Shown: positions 10,278 through 19,089 of the stretch, piece after piece
Layout of the letters: each line of letters starts with the position of its first letter
Numbering within the stretch: position 1 is the stretch's first letter
IMG/VR virus record: IMGVR_UViG_3300025120_000418
Span: 1-27,678 of that record
DNA length: 27,678 nt
Origin: a virus
Strand: one strand, 5' to 3'
Notes under the pieces: generated by a model
What the model saw: the letters and a program-made list of their open reading frames with translations, nothing else
The model's database searches: none
Told to the model about the DNA's origin: nothing
Made by a program: the position numbers and the translations under genes

Positions 10278-12275
10278 ATGAAATTAACAAAAGACAGACT
10301 TAAAGCTTTAATAGGGCAAGAGATTACAAACTCTCTTGGTTTCTATGGCGGAGAACTTTCTAGCCAACGAAAAAATGCCCTTAAATTTTACTTAGGAGAG
10401 CCTTTAGGCAACGAAGTAGAAGGTCAAAGCCAAGTTAGGTCACAAGATGTTTTAGAAGTAGTAGAAAGCATACTACCTTCTATGATGAGAGTATTTACAC
10501 AAGGCGAAAGCATAGTCAGATTTGAACCTCAAGGTGCAGAAGATGTAGAATATGCAGATCAAGCTAGTGATTACATCAATCATGTGTTTATGAAAGATAA
10601 CAATGGCTATTCTATTTTACATACTCTTTTTAAAGATGCATTAATAAGCAAAAATGGATTTGTAAAATACTATTGGAAAACATCTAAAGAACAAAAGCAA
10701 GAATCTTATGAAAATTTAACAGGTGCAGAGTATCAGTCTTTAATAGCTGATCCTGAAGTAGAGGTTATTGAGGTAGAAGATACTGCAACCGAACTTGATT
10801 ACGATAACATAGACCAAATGGAAGAAACTTTTAATGTTAAAGTTAAAAGAGTAAAAGGTTATGGAAAGATCTGCGTAGAAAACGTAGCACCTGAGTCTAT
10901 GCTTATTAGTAAAACAGCTACTAGCTTAGAAGATTCTAATTTTATTGGTCAAAGAGTTTTTAAAACAAGATCAGAACTTGTTGATATGGGCTTTGATAAG
11001 AAAAAAATTATGGAACTATCTCCTGCTGATGAAGATATTTATAATACAGAAGCAGTAACAAGAAGATCATTTGACGATCAAACAACACCGCAAGATTATC
11101 AGAATATAGATCCTATGCTTACGATTGTAGGAGTCACAGATTGTTATATGAAATGTGATTTTGATAATGATGGCATATCAGAACTAAGACACATAGTAGT
11201 TGGTGGCACAGGAGTTAATACATATCAGATATTAGAGAATGAACCGATAGAAGAAATACCTTTTGCTATGGTAACAGCAATACCAATGCCTCATAGATTT
11301 TTTGGTTTATCTATTTATGATCTTATTGGTGACGTACAAGAAATTAAAACAACACTTCTTAGACAGACACTTAATAATGCTTATTTACAAAACAACGCAA
11401 GAACAGTTGTTGTAGATGGTCAAGCAAACATTGACGATATATTAAATTCAAGAGCAGGTGGTATTGTTAGAGTTAAATCACCTAATGCAGTAACTCCGCT
11501 ACAAGCACCAAACTTTATGCAAGAAGGTCTTGCTATGATTGGTAAGGTTGACGAAATAAGAGAAGCTAGATCAGGTGTATCTAAAGTACAAATGGGACTA
11601 GACTCAGAAGCTATAAATAAATCTCATACAACAGCTACAAGTGCTAACGTAATGATGAACGCATCAACACAAAGAATAGAACTATATGCTCGTAATTTTA
11701 GTGAAGGTATCAAAAGAATGTTTCAAGGTATCTTAACTCAAGTATGTAAGTATCAAGATCAAGAACGTATTATCCAATTAAGAGGAAAGTTTATTCCTAT
11801 GAACCCTAGAGAATGGGTACACAGATACAATGCAACAGTTCAAATAGGACTGGGTAGTGGATCTATGGATCAGAAACTAGAAGTTTTAAGTAGAGTTCTT
11901 GCAGTACAAGAAAAACTTATTGGTGCTGGTGGTATGGGTATTGTTGATCCTCAAAAGATTTATAACACCTTAGAGAAGTATTTAGAAAATGCAGGTTACA
12001 AAGATGCAAGTCAGTTCTTTAATAATCCTGCTAATATGAAACAACCACAACAACCTAAACCTGAAAAACCTGATCCAACATTACAATTAGCACAAGCAGA
12101 TTTACAAAGACAACAAATGAAAGATCAAGCAGAAATACAACTAAAACAAAAAAAATTACAACTTGACGAACAAAAATTAGCATCACAGTTATTAAAAGAA
12201 GATGATGCTACAGAAATACAAAAAGAAAAACTAGCAACACAAATATTACAACAAGGAATGAGAAAAAATGGTTAG
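10278..12275 (+). CDS. Portal protein (podovirus P22-like type)
   Basis: A 665-residue protein following TerL directly. The N-terminal part has the usual podovirus portal text: SQRKNALKFYLGEPLGNEVE, VRSQDVLEVVESILPSMMRV, FTQGESIVRFEP and KDALISKNGFVKYYW. The core around residues 310-430 (PFAMVTAIPMPHRFFGLSIY, and a later SGVSKVQMGLD) fits the wing/stem region. The last about 110 residues are Gln/Lys-rich and strongly helical (QLAQADLQRQQMKDQAEI and on), like the barrel or a coiled-coil end. Twelve copies form the DNA gate at one head vertex and dock the terminase. Its stop lies inside the next gene (8-bp overlap). Confidence 0.92.
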   Translation: MKLTKDRLKALIGQEITNSLGFYGGELSSQRKNALKFYLGEPLGNEVEGQSQVRSQDVLEVVESILPSMMRVFTQGESIVRFEPQGAEDVEYADQASDYINHVFMKDNNGYSILHTLFKDALISKNGFVKYYWKTSKEQKQESYENLTGAEYQSLIADPEVEVIEVEDTATELDYDNIDQMEETFNVKVKRVKGYGKICVENVAPESMLISKTATSLEDSNFIGQRVFKTRSELVDMGFDKKKIMELSPADEDIYNTEAVTRRSFDDQTTPQDYQNIDPMLTIVGVTDCYMKCDFDNDGISELRHIVVGGTGVNTYQILENEPIEEIPFAMVTAIPMPHRFFGLSIYDLIGDVQEIKTTLLRQTLNNAYLQNNARTVVVDGQANIDDILNSRAGGIVRVKSPNAVTPLQAPNFMQEGLAMIGKVDEIREARSGVSKVQMGLDSEAINKSHTTATSANVMMNASTQRIELYARNFSEGIKRMFQGILTQVCKYQDQERIIQLRGKFIPMNPREWVHRYNATVQIGLGSGSMDQKLEVLSRVLAVQEKLIGAGGMGIVDPQKIYNTLEKYLENAGYKDASQFFNNPANMKQPQQPKPEKPDPTLQLAQADLQRQQMKDQAEIQLKQKKLQLDEQKLASQLLKEDDATEIQKEKLATQILQQGMRKNG

Positions 12276-13170
12276 CCCAAACAGCCCTACAAACTCACAG
12301 TCTATTATAGATAAATTTTTAACAGGTGGATTCCAAACAACAGATTCTACTAATCCTTACTTAGTACCAGTAGATCCTTATGTTCCTCCTTCGGCTGATC
12401 CTGAAGATCCTGTTCCTGATTGTAGTGTATTATTTCCTAACGAAAACAGAGTGTATGATCCTATACAAAAAGCTTGTGTGTTAGTAGAAGAAGAAGCTAT
12501 AGGTGATGATAGTGATGATAAAAGCCCTCAAGAAGATCCTAATCAAGCATTATTAAGAAAAATGCGTAATGATCCTAATACAGGATTTGGTGCATCAAAT
12601 ATTTTAGATGATTATATAGTTCAAGGAATGGGTGATGGTACATTTTTAAAATTTGATCCTAGTGTTGGAAAACCTCCTCCTATTTTTGGTTTAGGAATAT
12701 TAGATTTTTTAACAGGTGGTAATGCAAGAAGGCAAAACAAATATAATGATTCGTTAAAATTTATGGAAGAAAATGCTTATGGACAATCAGTAGGTAATGA
12801 TTTGTTTAATATTTTTACACCTCAACAATATTACAGAAATGTATCAGGTAATTTATTAGATCCTAATGCTCAAAGAACACCTCAAGGTCAAAACATAACT
12901 GTTGGAGAAGCTGTTGAAGCGGCTGTAAATAATGATTATTCAAATGTTTCAAGTGGAGGTTCTCCAATAGCAGAAGATTTATCAGGTGGTTTATTATATA
13001 CTTCACCTTTAACATCAGTAGATTCTAGTGGTAACAGATCAAGAAACAATGATGCTTATAGGGCTGGTATTGCTAGGAACATAGAAAGAAACAAAAAGAA
13101 TTTGGGCACTAGTGGATTTTCTATGGACGTAGGTGGTACTGGTATGGCAGGATTTACTCGTGGAAGATAA
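12268..13170 (+). CDS. Proline- and glycine-rich protein between portal and scaffold
   Basis: A 300-residue protein overlapping the portal end. The first third is Pro/Asp-rich and low in order (VPVDPYVPPSADPEDPVPD, with two Cys), followed by LTGGNARRQNKYNDSLKFME and a Ser/Gly/Asn-rich second half ending GGTGMAGFTRGR. No family is recognised. Position among head genes suggests a virion or head-assembly protein; composition is typical of flexible structural proteins. It shares no obvious motif with a capsid protease, so processing of the scaffold by it is not supported. Confidence 0.6.
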   Translation: MVSPNSPTNSQSIIDKFLTGGFQTTDSTNPYLVPVDPYVPPSADPEDPVPDCSVLFPNENRVYDPIQKACVLVEEEAIGDDSDDKSPQEDPNQALLRKMRNDPNTGFGASNILDDYIVQGMGDGTFLKFDPSVGKPPPIFGLGILDFLTGGNARRQNKYNDSLKFMEENAYGQSVGNDLFNIFTPQQYYRNVSGNLLDPNAQRTPQGQNITVGEAVEAAVNNDYSNVSSGGSPIAEDLSGGLLYTSPLTSVDSSGNRSRNNDAYRAGIARNIERNKKNLGTSGFSMDVGGTGMAGFTRGR

Positions 13171-13390
13171 AGAAATTAAAAGAAGCGACCAAGCTAAAAG
13201 AATATTACAAGATGAAATATTTATAGAAGCAGTACAAAAGATTCGATCCGATTTAAACTTAGAATGGTTAAATAGCGATCTAACAAATTCAGAACAGAGA
13301 GAAAACATTTTCGTTATGAGGAGAATGTTAGAACTTGTTGTGATGCAACTACAATCAGTCATGGAGACTGGTAAAATCATAAAAAAATAG
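13160..13390 (+). CDS. Small conserved-type head-region protein
   Basis: A 76-residue helical protein from GTG 13160, seven bases after AGGA; a frame extension to 13133 is less likely. It reads MEDKEIKRSDQAKRILQDEI, then FIEAVQKIRSDLNLEW, EQRENIFVMRRMLELVVMQL and VMETGKI. This pattern (acidic start, A-K-I-L, E-x-R-E-x3-M and metGK end) is met in small genes between portal and scaffold of podoviruses. Function is unknown; a scaffold or portal accessory is plausible. It overlaps the preceding stop by 11 bp and is followed by a GGAG site for the scaffold gene. Confidence 0.65.
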   Translation: MEDKEIKRSDQAKRILQDEIFIEAVQKIRSDLNLEWLNSDLTNSEQRENIFVMRRMLELVVMQLQSVMETGKIIKK

Positions 13391-13399
13391 GAGTAATTA

Positions 13400-14437
13400 A
13401 TGGCAGAACAACCAGTAATGGAATCTGCAACAGAGACTCAAACTGAGTCTGTTGCACCAATGCCCAGTTCTCGTAGTGTGAACGAGACCGCAGAACACTT
13501 GAATAACTTACTTAATACGGAAGCCTCTAAGACTCAAGAAACTGCAAGTGAAGAATTAACAGAAGAAGTAAGCACCCCTGAAACGGATATTGACGAAACT
13601 TTTGAAGATAATGAACTAATAGATCAAGTTGAAGCTGAAGAAACAACTGATAGTAATCAGGAACTTTATGCTATTACTGTTAATGGACAGGAAGTAGAAG
13701 TCACCCTTGATGAACTTAGAAAAGGTTATTCTCGACAACAAGATTATACTCAGAAAACCGAAAAGCTATCGCAAGATAGACGTAATGTAGATGAATTAAA
13801 AAATGAATTTACAAGGCAATCTGAGGAGGCAAAAATCAAACGAGACCAATACGAGAAACAACTTCAAGTATTGTCAGAACAAATAAAAGCTAGTGAATCA
13901 AAAGTTGACTTAGATAAACTCTATGAAGAAGATCCTGCTGAATATGTGAAAGCAAAAGCAGAACAGGATAGACGCAAAGAGGCTATTGAGTTAGCTAGTA
14001 AAGAGCAAGAAAAGATCCAAGCTGAAAAACAAGAGGAGTATAATAAAACTTATGCTAACTATCTTGCACAGCAAAGAGAACTTCTTTCTCAAAAATTACC
14101 TATTTATGCTGATAAAGAAAAAGGTGCAGAGTTTGTAAAAAATTTAACTAACTTTGCGAGAGATTCTTTAGGTTATTCCGATCAGGAAATAGCACAGCTT
14201 GTAGATCACAGAGCGGTACTTATGTTAGCTAATGCCTATCGTTACGATAGATTAAAAAAAGCTAATCTTAAAAATAAAAAAGTAACCAAAGTATCTAAGG
14301 TAGTAAGTTCTTCTAGCCCTAAAGTTCAAGACGATAGTGATGTTATGAAACGTATGAAGTCTAAAAAGGCAACTCTCAAAAAAACAGGAAAAGTAAATGA
14401 TGCTGTTTCTGTTTTGCAAGAGATGTTTTCTCAATAA
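13400..14437 (+). CDS. Scaffolding protein
   Basis: A 345-residue, highly charged protein directly before the capsid gene, the standard place of a scaffold. The N-terminus is acidic and disordered (Glu/Thr/Ser-rich to about residue 90). Next comes ITVNGQEVEVTLDELRKGYS followed by RQQDYTQKT (about 95-122), a motif usual in podovirus scaffolds. A long coiled coil follows (about 125-235), and the C-terminus is very basic (KKANLKNKKVTKVSKV...MKRMKSKKATLKKTGK), as expected for the part that binds the capsid protein. It guides shell assembly and leaves before or during DNA packaging. GGAG lies upstream of the ATG. Confidence 0.85.
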   Translation: MAEQPVMESATETQTESVAPMPSSRSVNETAEHLNNLLNTEASKTQETASEELTEEVSTPETDIDETFEDNELIDQVEAEETTDSNQELYAITVNGQEVEVTLDELRKGYSRQQDYTQKTEKLSQDRRNVDELKNEFTRQSEEAKIKRDQYEKQLQVLSEQIKASESKVDLDKLYEEDPAEYVKAKAEQDRRKEAIELASKEQEKIQAEKQEEYNKTYANYLAQQRELLSQKLPIYADKEKGAEFVKNLTNFARDSLGYSDQEIAQLVDHRAVLMLANAYRYDRLKKANLKNKKVTKVSKVVSSSSPKVQDDSDVMKRMKSKKATLKKTGKVNDAVSVLQEMFSQ

Positions 14438-14458
14438 CATATAGAAAGGACTAATTAG

Positions 14459-15436
14459 ATGGCACAACCAACTAATACATTTGACACCTATGATGGTGCA
14501 AACTCTATAAGAGAAGATTTAGCTGATGTAATCTACGCAATTTCACCAACTGAAACTCCTTTTATGAGTAATGCCGCTAAAGGCACAGCAACAAGTACAC
14601 TTCACGAATGGCAAACTGATGCTTTAAAAGCAGTAGGAGTAAATGCACAAATCGAAGGTGATAACTATGATGGTGAGGCAAGAGCCGCAACCACAAAACT
14701 TAACAACAGAACGCAAATATCTAGCAAAGCAGTAACAATTTCTGGTACTGATGATGCAGTAAACAATGCAGGTATGGGTACGCAAATGGCATATCAACTT
14801 GCAAAGATGGGTAAAGAAATCAAGCGAGACATGGAACACGCTATGGTTGGTTTATCAACTGCAAAAGTAACAGGTAATGCTACAACAGCTAGAAAAGCGG
14901 CTTCTGTGGACACATGGTATGGAGGTAATCTTCCTGATGGTGGTTCAACTGCGGCTGGTAACTTCTTAGAAGTATCACTCACAACTGATCCTACAGGTGA
15001 TGGTGCGGCGGCTCCTGCTGGAAACGGAACAACAAGAACATACTCAGAGGCATTATTAAAAAGTGCTTTAGCAGTATGTTTTGATAATGGTGGAGAGCCT
15101 GATACAGTTCTTATGACTGCGGCTCACAAGCAATTAGCTTCTGCATTTAATGGCGTGGCTTCAAAATATAAGGACGCCACAGATAGAGTATCTATTGGTA
15201 CAACCGATATTTACGTTTCTGATTTTGGAGAAGTAGCTTTCGTTCCTGATAGATTGCAAAAAGCATCATTAGTAAACGTACTACAAATGGATATGTGGTC
15301 TATTGACTTTTTAAGACCATTCCAAACTACTGATCTTGCAAAGACTGGTGACTCCGATAAGAAGTTACTACTTGCTGAATGGACTTTAACTTGTAAAGCT
15401 CCAAACGCATCATGTGGAATATTTAACTTAGCTTAA
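14459..15436 (+). CDS. Major capsid protein (SU10/DUF5309-like)
   Basis: A 325-residue protein after the scaffold, with AGAAAGGA upstream. The text matches the SU10-type (DUF5309) capsid family: AQPTNTFDTYDGANSIREDL, DVIYAISPTETPFMSNAAKG, STLHEWQTDAL, TQISSKAVTISGTDDAVNNA, QMAYQLAKMGKEIKRDMEHA, and near the end FLRPFQTTDLAKTGDSDKKL. It would form the HK97-fold icosahedral shell. Codon use is slightly richer in GC than its neighbours, as usual for a highly expressed gene. An intrinsic terminator follows at 15457-15484. The first 11 residues are echoed at 8394. Confidence 0.92.
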   Translation: MAQPTNTFDTYDGANSIREDLADVIYAISPTETPFMSNAAKGTATSTLHEWQTDALKAVGVNAQIEGDNYDGEARAATTKLNNRTQISSKAVTISGTDDAVNNAGMGTQMAYQLAKMGKEIKRDMEHAMVGLSTAKVTGNATTARKAASVDTWYGGNLPDGGSTAAGNFLEVSLTTDPTGDGAAAPAGNGTTRTYSEALLKSALAVCFDNGGEPDTVLMTAAHKQLASAFNGVASKYKDATDRVSIGTTDIYVSDFGEVAFVPDRLQKASLVNVLQMDMWSIDFLRPFQTTDLAKTGDSDKKLLLAEWTLTCKAPNASCGIFNLA

Positions 15437-15456
15437 TATTTATTAAGTCAAAGGCA

Positions 15457-15484
15457 TAGGGGAGTTTTAATACTCCCCTATTTT
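15457..15484 (+). terminator. Intrinsic terminator after the capsid gene
   Basis: TAGGGGAGT (15457-15465) and ACTCCCCTA (15472-15480) form a perfect nine-pair, GC-rich stem with a six-base loop, followed by TTTTATT. It comes 20 bases after the capsid stop. In phages such a terminator lowers expression of the downstream tail genes relative to capsid, and stabilises the capsid mRNA. Confidence 0.85.
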
Positions 15485-15502
15485 ATTAACAAAGGAGTAA
15501 AA

Positions 15503-15724
15503 ATGGGAATATTTAAAAAAACTAAATACTCATCACCATTAAGTAAAATGGTTGAGAATGCAAAAAAATCAGAACCTATGATTTCAAAAGGTAGTAACAA
15601 CAAACAATCTAAAATGACTTCAGCAGGTGATAGAAAATACGATCCAATGTTAAGTTTTTCAGGTAATCAAGGATTAGCTGTTAAAGGAACAATAGATCAA
15701 ATGATTGCAAAGGCAATAAAGTAA
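15503..15724 (+). CDS. Small basic hypothetical protein
   Basis: A 73-residue, Lys/Ser/Gly-rich protein starting MGIFKKTKYSSPLSKMVENA, preceded by AAAGGAG. The low-complexity, basic sequence (pI high, few hydrophobics) suggests a small virion or DNA-binding protein. No family is recognised. It is the first gene after the capsid terminator, with the next gene one base after its stop. Confidence 0.55.
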   Translation: MGIFKKTKYSSPLSKMVENAKKSEPMISKGSNNKQSKMTSAGDRKYDPMLSFSGNQGLAVKGTIDQMIAKAIK

Positions 15725-15725
15725 T

Positions 15726-16079
15726 ATGGCTACAAAATTCTCTCTTAATGAACCTAATGACGGATCAGTTGTAAAGACTAATCTTATTGTTGATGAAGCA
15801 GAGAATAAAATTCATATCGAAAACTATCAAGATCAAGCATCTATAAAAGAAATTTTAGACGCAAACAAGGTTGCACAAAACGAAGGTGCATATAAGTCAA
15901 AAGCTATGCAAAACGAAAAAGGTTATCGTGTAGCTAGACTTCCAAACATTGTAGTTCATCAATTAGCAAAAAAAGGCATATTAAATTACAATGGTAAAGT
16001 GTTAGACAAAACTAGATTTTTTAGATGGTTAAACGATTCTGATAACAGACATTTTAGAATTTATACAGGTAATTTATAA
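15726..16079 (+). CDS. Hypothetical protein of the neck region
   Basis: A 117-residue protein. The beginning is beta-like (TNLIVDEAENKIHIENYQD), the middle helical, and the end reads TRFFRWLNDSDNRHFRIYTG followed by NL. A similar 'F-x-x-W-L-N...FR...G-L' ending is met in uncharacterised proteins between capsid and adaptor genes of podoviruses. It might join the neck or be a head completion factor; this rests on position. It ends with a TAATG overlap on the adaptor gene. Confidence 0.6.
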   Translation: MATKFSLNEPNDGSVVKTNLIVDEAENKIHIENYQDQASIKEILDANKVAQNEGAYKSKAMQNEKGYRVARLPNIVVHQLAKKGILNYNGKVLDKTRFFRWLNDSDNRHFRIYTGNL

Positions 16080-16708
16080 TGGCAATAACTACATACTCTA
16101 ATCTTAAAACAACAATAGCATCTTATTTAAACAGAGAAGATTTAACTGCTTATTTAGGAGACTTTATTACTCTTGCTGAAAGTAGATTAAATAGAGAATT
16201 ACGAGTTAGAGAAATGGTAGAAATAAATACATCAACTAATACAGTTGCAGGTACACAAAGTTATGATTTACCAACTGGATATTTAGAAGCTTTAACTGTT
16301 ATTTATCAGAGTAATCCATTTACTACATTAAGGTTTATGGCAAACTCAGATTTTTATAATAATTATAATTCTTCACAATCTTCAGGAATACCAACATATT
16401 TTACTATAGTTGGAACAAAAATTTTATTAGGTATGCAACCTGATTCTGCACAAACATTACAAATAAATCATTATAAAAAAGTTAGTGCATTATCTGATAG
16501 TAATGCAACAAATGACATTCTTACAAACTATCCTGAATTATATTTATATGGAGCATTAGCTGAGAGTTCACCTTTCTTAATGCAAGATGAAAGATTACAA
16601 ATATGGGCAGGATTATACAAAGAGGCATTGAAAAATGCTAATGAATCATCATCTAAAGGATCTACTACTTCTTCACCATTACAAATGTCAACAACGCAGG
16701 TGGCATAG
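16079..16708 (+). CDS. Head-tail adaptor (P22 gp4-like)
   Basis: A 209-residue protein whose N-terminus reads YSNLKTTIASYLNREDLTAY, then LGDFITLAESRLNRELRVRE, a helical start that occurs in adaptor proteins of podoviruses (gp4/gp11 type). A beta part follows (SYDLPTGYLEALTVIYQ, TYFTIVGTKILLGMQPDSAQ) and then helices with YPELYLYGALAESSPFLMQD. Twelve copies would sit under the portal and hold the tail hub. The next gene is the gp10-like hub, the order seen in P22. It is linked to the upstream gene by TAATG. The tail end is Ser/Thr-rich and probably flexible. Confidence 0.7.
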   Translation: MAITTYSNLKTTIASYLNREDLTAYLGDFITLAESRLNRELRVREMVEINTSTNTVAGTQSYDLPTGYLEALTVIYQSNPFTTLRFMANSDFYNNYNSSQSSGIPTYFTIVGTKILLGMQPDSAQTLQINHYKKVSALSDSNATNDILTNYPELYLYGALAESSPFLMQDERLQIWAGLYKEALKNANESSSKGSTTSSPLQMSTTQVA

Positions 16709-18208
16709 ATGATTGAGTTTGGAGATTTACAAGCTGATCTACCTGCATATCAAAACTCAGGTGCATTAAAAGTAGATAATGTTGTTCCTCTAGCTAAAGG
16801 CTACAGAGCATTAGCAGGGTTTCAAAGTTTAACAACAACACCTTTAACAAGAGAGACTGGATCTACACCTTTAGATGCAGTTGGATTGTTTTCAGCTTTT
16901 CTTAGTGATGGTGTTACTAACTATTGCGGTAATGCAACAAGACTATTTCAAATGAATAGTAGTGGTGATTTTGTAAATAAATCAAAGTCAGGTGGTTATA
17001 GTAATTCAACAACTTCTAATGCTAGAGACTTTTGGGCATTTACACAATTTGGCACAAACATTATTGCAACTAATGGTGCTGATAATATACAAAAATTTAA
17101 TCAAGGTACTGATAGTTTATTTTCAGATCTTGTTGCGATCAAAGCTAAATACCTAGCTATTATTAGAGACTTTGTTGTTGCTGGATATACCACAGAGTCA
17201 GGTACAAGTTATAACCAAAGAGTTAAATGGTCAGGACTTAATGATAGTTCTACTTGGACACCAAGCCAAGCAACTCAATCAGGCTTTCAAGATATTGTTG
17301 GTACACATGGTAATATCCAAGCGATAGTTGGTGGTGAGTCTTTTGGAATTATATTCTTTGAAAAAGCTATTTATAGAATGGAGTATGTTGGTACTCCTTT
17401 AATTTTTACTTTTAATAAGATTGCAGACAATATAGGTGCTTTTGCTCCTAAGTCAGTTTGTTCTTATGGTAGTGATATATTCTTTCTTGCTCAAGATGGT
17501 TTTTATAAATTATCAGGTGGTCAACAATTAACACCTATTGGTAATGGTAAAGTAGATAATTTTTTCTTTGAAGATTTATCATCTAATTTAGATGGTATTT
17601 GTTCAGCTATAGATCCTAACAACTCCATAGCTGTATGGTCTTATCGTGGATCAGGAGCTACAGGTACAACAAATAATAAATTATTAATTTATAATTATTC
17701 AGTTAATAAATGGTCAACAGGATCAGGACAAGATTTAGAATTTATAGCAGGTGCTTCTCAAGAAGCTTTTAACACATTAGAAAGTTTAGATGTGTTTGGT
17801 GAGTTAGATAACCTTACAAGATCATTAGACTCTTACTATTATGGAGAAGGTATTGTTGGTCTTGCAGGATTTAATTCTTCTCATTTATTTGGTAAATTTA
17901 TTGCAACAAGTTTATCAGCAACAGTTGACACAACAGAGTTTGAAGGTGCTGAAGGTAGAAGATCAACATTAATAAATTGTCGTCCTATTGTAGATGGTAC
18001 TGCAAATACAACAGTTACAGTAACTCCAATAACTAGAGACTCACAACTTAATAGTATTTCTGTAGGTAGTGCTGTAGCTAACAATACTGATGGATCTGTT
18101 CCGTTAAGATCTACAAGCAGGTATCATAGAGTAAGAGTAAATGTGACAGGAAACTTTAATACTTTGTCAGGAGTAGATATAGAAGCTAGACCAGAAGGGA
18201 AAAGATAA
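16709..18208 (+). CDS. Tail hub / packaged-DNA stabilisation protein (P22 gp10-like)
   Basis: A 499-residue, beta-rich protein. It begins MIEFGDLQADLPAYQNSGAL and VDNVVPLAKGYRALAGF. Propeller-type repeats such as GTNIIATNGADNIQKF, LAIIRDFVVAGY, VKWSGLNDSSTW and YGSDIFFLAQDGFYKLSGG follow, and the end is YHRVRVNVTG...GVDIEARPEGKR. These are hallmarks of the P22 gp10 family, whose members plug the neck after DNA filling and serve as tail hub. The gene follows the adaptor without a gap and overlaps the next small gene by TAATG. Confidence 0.82.
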   Translation: MIEFGDLQADLPAYQNSGALKVDNVVPLAKGYRALAGFQSLTTTPLTRETGSTPLDAVGLFSAFLSDGVTNYCGNATRLFQMNSSGDFVNKSKSGGYSNSTTSNARDFWAFTQFGTNIIATNGADNIQKFNQGTDSLFSDLVAIKAKYLAIIRDFVVAGYTTESGTSYNQRVKWSGLNDSSTWTPSQATQSGFQDIVGTHGNIQAIVGGESFGIIFFEKAIYRMEYVGTPLIFTFNKIADNIGAFAPKSVCSYGSDIFFLAQDGFYKLSGGQQLTPIGNGKVDNFFFEDLSSNLDGICSAIDPNNSIAVWSYRGSGATGTTNNKLLIYNYSVNKWSTGSGQDLEFIAGASQEAFNTLESLDVFGELDNLTRSLDSYYYGEGIVGLAGFNSSHLFGKFIATSLSATVDTTEFEGAEGRRSTLINCRPIVDGTANTTVTVTPITRDSQLNSISVGSAVANNTDGSVPLRSTSRYHRVRVNVTGNFNTLSGVDIEARPEGKR

Positions 18209-18363
18209 TGAAAAAAGAACTTACAAAAAAACAAAAAGATACATTAAAAAAACATTCAGTACATCATTCAACTAAACACATGACTATGATGAAGAAAGAA
18301 ATGAAAGCTGGTAAAACATTTACACAGGCACATAAAAAGGCACAACGATTAGTAGGTAAGTAA
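18208..18363 (+). CDS. Small conserved phage protein (HHSxxHMxxM type, 51 aa)
   Basis: A 51-residue, basic, helical protein: MKKELTKKQKDTLKKHSVHH, then STKHMTMMKKEMKAGKTF and TQAHKKAQRLVGK. The HHSxKHM...M...MKxGxxFxxAHxxAxxxVGK text is a recurring small family in tail regions of many phages. Its function is not known to me. TAATG overlaps on both sides (with the hub gene and the next gene) confirm the frame. Confidence 0.75.
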   Translation: MKKELTKKQKDTLKKHSVHHSTKHMTMMKKEMKAGKTFTQAHKKAQRLVGK

Positions 18364-18692
18364 TGGCAGATAATTCTTTTCCTACTGTTCCTTTATCTAT
18401 ACCTGATACTGCACAACATTTAAGATTAGTATCTGCTTCATTAAACAATACAATAAATGGAAAATTAAACAGTACAGGATCAGTTACGTTAAGAGCAAAT
18501 CAAACAACTACTACTCTTACAGATGCAAGACTTGGTGGTAATTCTATAATCTTATTTATGCCTATTACAGCTAATGCAAGAACAGGATTAAATGGAATGT
18601 ATGTGTCAGCTAGAACAGAAGGGAGTGCAACTTTAACTCATGCAAGTTCAAGCAACGCAGATCAAAACCTCGCCTACACTATTATTGGATAA
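18363..18692 (+). CDS. Small beta-rich virion protein (tail appendage type)
   Basis: A 109-residue protein of Thr/Ser/Asn-rich beta character: GSVTLRANQTTTTLTDARLG, NSIILFMPITANARTGLN, then ATLTHASSSNADQNLAYTII. A 'vTL...t.T.v.d.r...l.P.TanA...yvs...f..h.ss...r.y.y.i.G' layout recurs in small tail-associated proteins. It may decorate the tail or form a knob. The ATG overlaps the preceding stop as TAATG, and the end overlaps the acetyltransferase-like gene by 53 bp. Confidence 0.65.
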   Translation: MADNSFPTVPLSIPDTAQHLRLVSASLNNTINGKLNSTGSVTLRANQTTTTLTDARLGGNSIILFMPITANARTGLNGMYVSARTEGSATLTHASSSNADQNLAYTIIG

Positions 18693-19089
18693 TGTAGTCA
18701 CAAGAGTACCAAGCGAAGATTTATTATTTATTTGGAGTCAAGTGTCTCCCCTACTAGAAAAAGCATTAGACGAAACATATACTATTAAGGATATTTTATA
18801 TGGATTGTCTAATGATACTATGCAGTTATTTATAAGCTGGAATAATAATAAAATAGAAAGTGCTGTTGTAACTGAAATAGCACAATATCCTCAAGCTAAA
18901 GTATTACGATATTTTTTAGCTGGTGGGACTAACTTAGAAAATTGGTTAGAAAGAATACAAGAAAAAATAGAAAAATTTGCAAAGCAAAATGAATGTACTC
19001 ATCTTGAAGTCGCTGGACGTAAAGGTTGGGTAAGAAAGTTAAAGGGATATCAAATGAAGGCAATAATATTAAGTAAGGAAATTAAATGA
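18640..19089 (+). CDS. GNAT-like acetyltransferase fold protein (phage type)
   Basis: A 149-codon frame. The central strand-helix pattern (IESAVVTEIAQYPQAKVLRY, then GGTNLENWLERIQEKIEKFA) and the end HLEVAGRKGWVRKLKGYQMK (GRKGW at 126-130) match GNAT-like proteins often found among podovirus tail genes. The classic acetyl-CoA loop Q/RxxGxG/A is not clear, so activity is uncertain. The ATG at 18640 gives a 53-bp overlap; a TTG at 18685 (MDNVVTRVPSEDLLF) would give a cleaner fit but has no ribosome site. The stop overlaps the next start as ATGA. Confidence 0.6.
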   Translation: MQVQATQIKTSPTLLLDNVVTRVPSEDLLFIWSQVSPLLEKALDETYTIKDILYGLSNDTMQLFISWNNNKIESAVVTEIAQYPQAKVLRYFLAGGTNLENWLERIQEKIEKFAKQNECTHLEVAGRKGWVRKLKGYQMKAIILSKEIK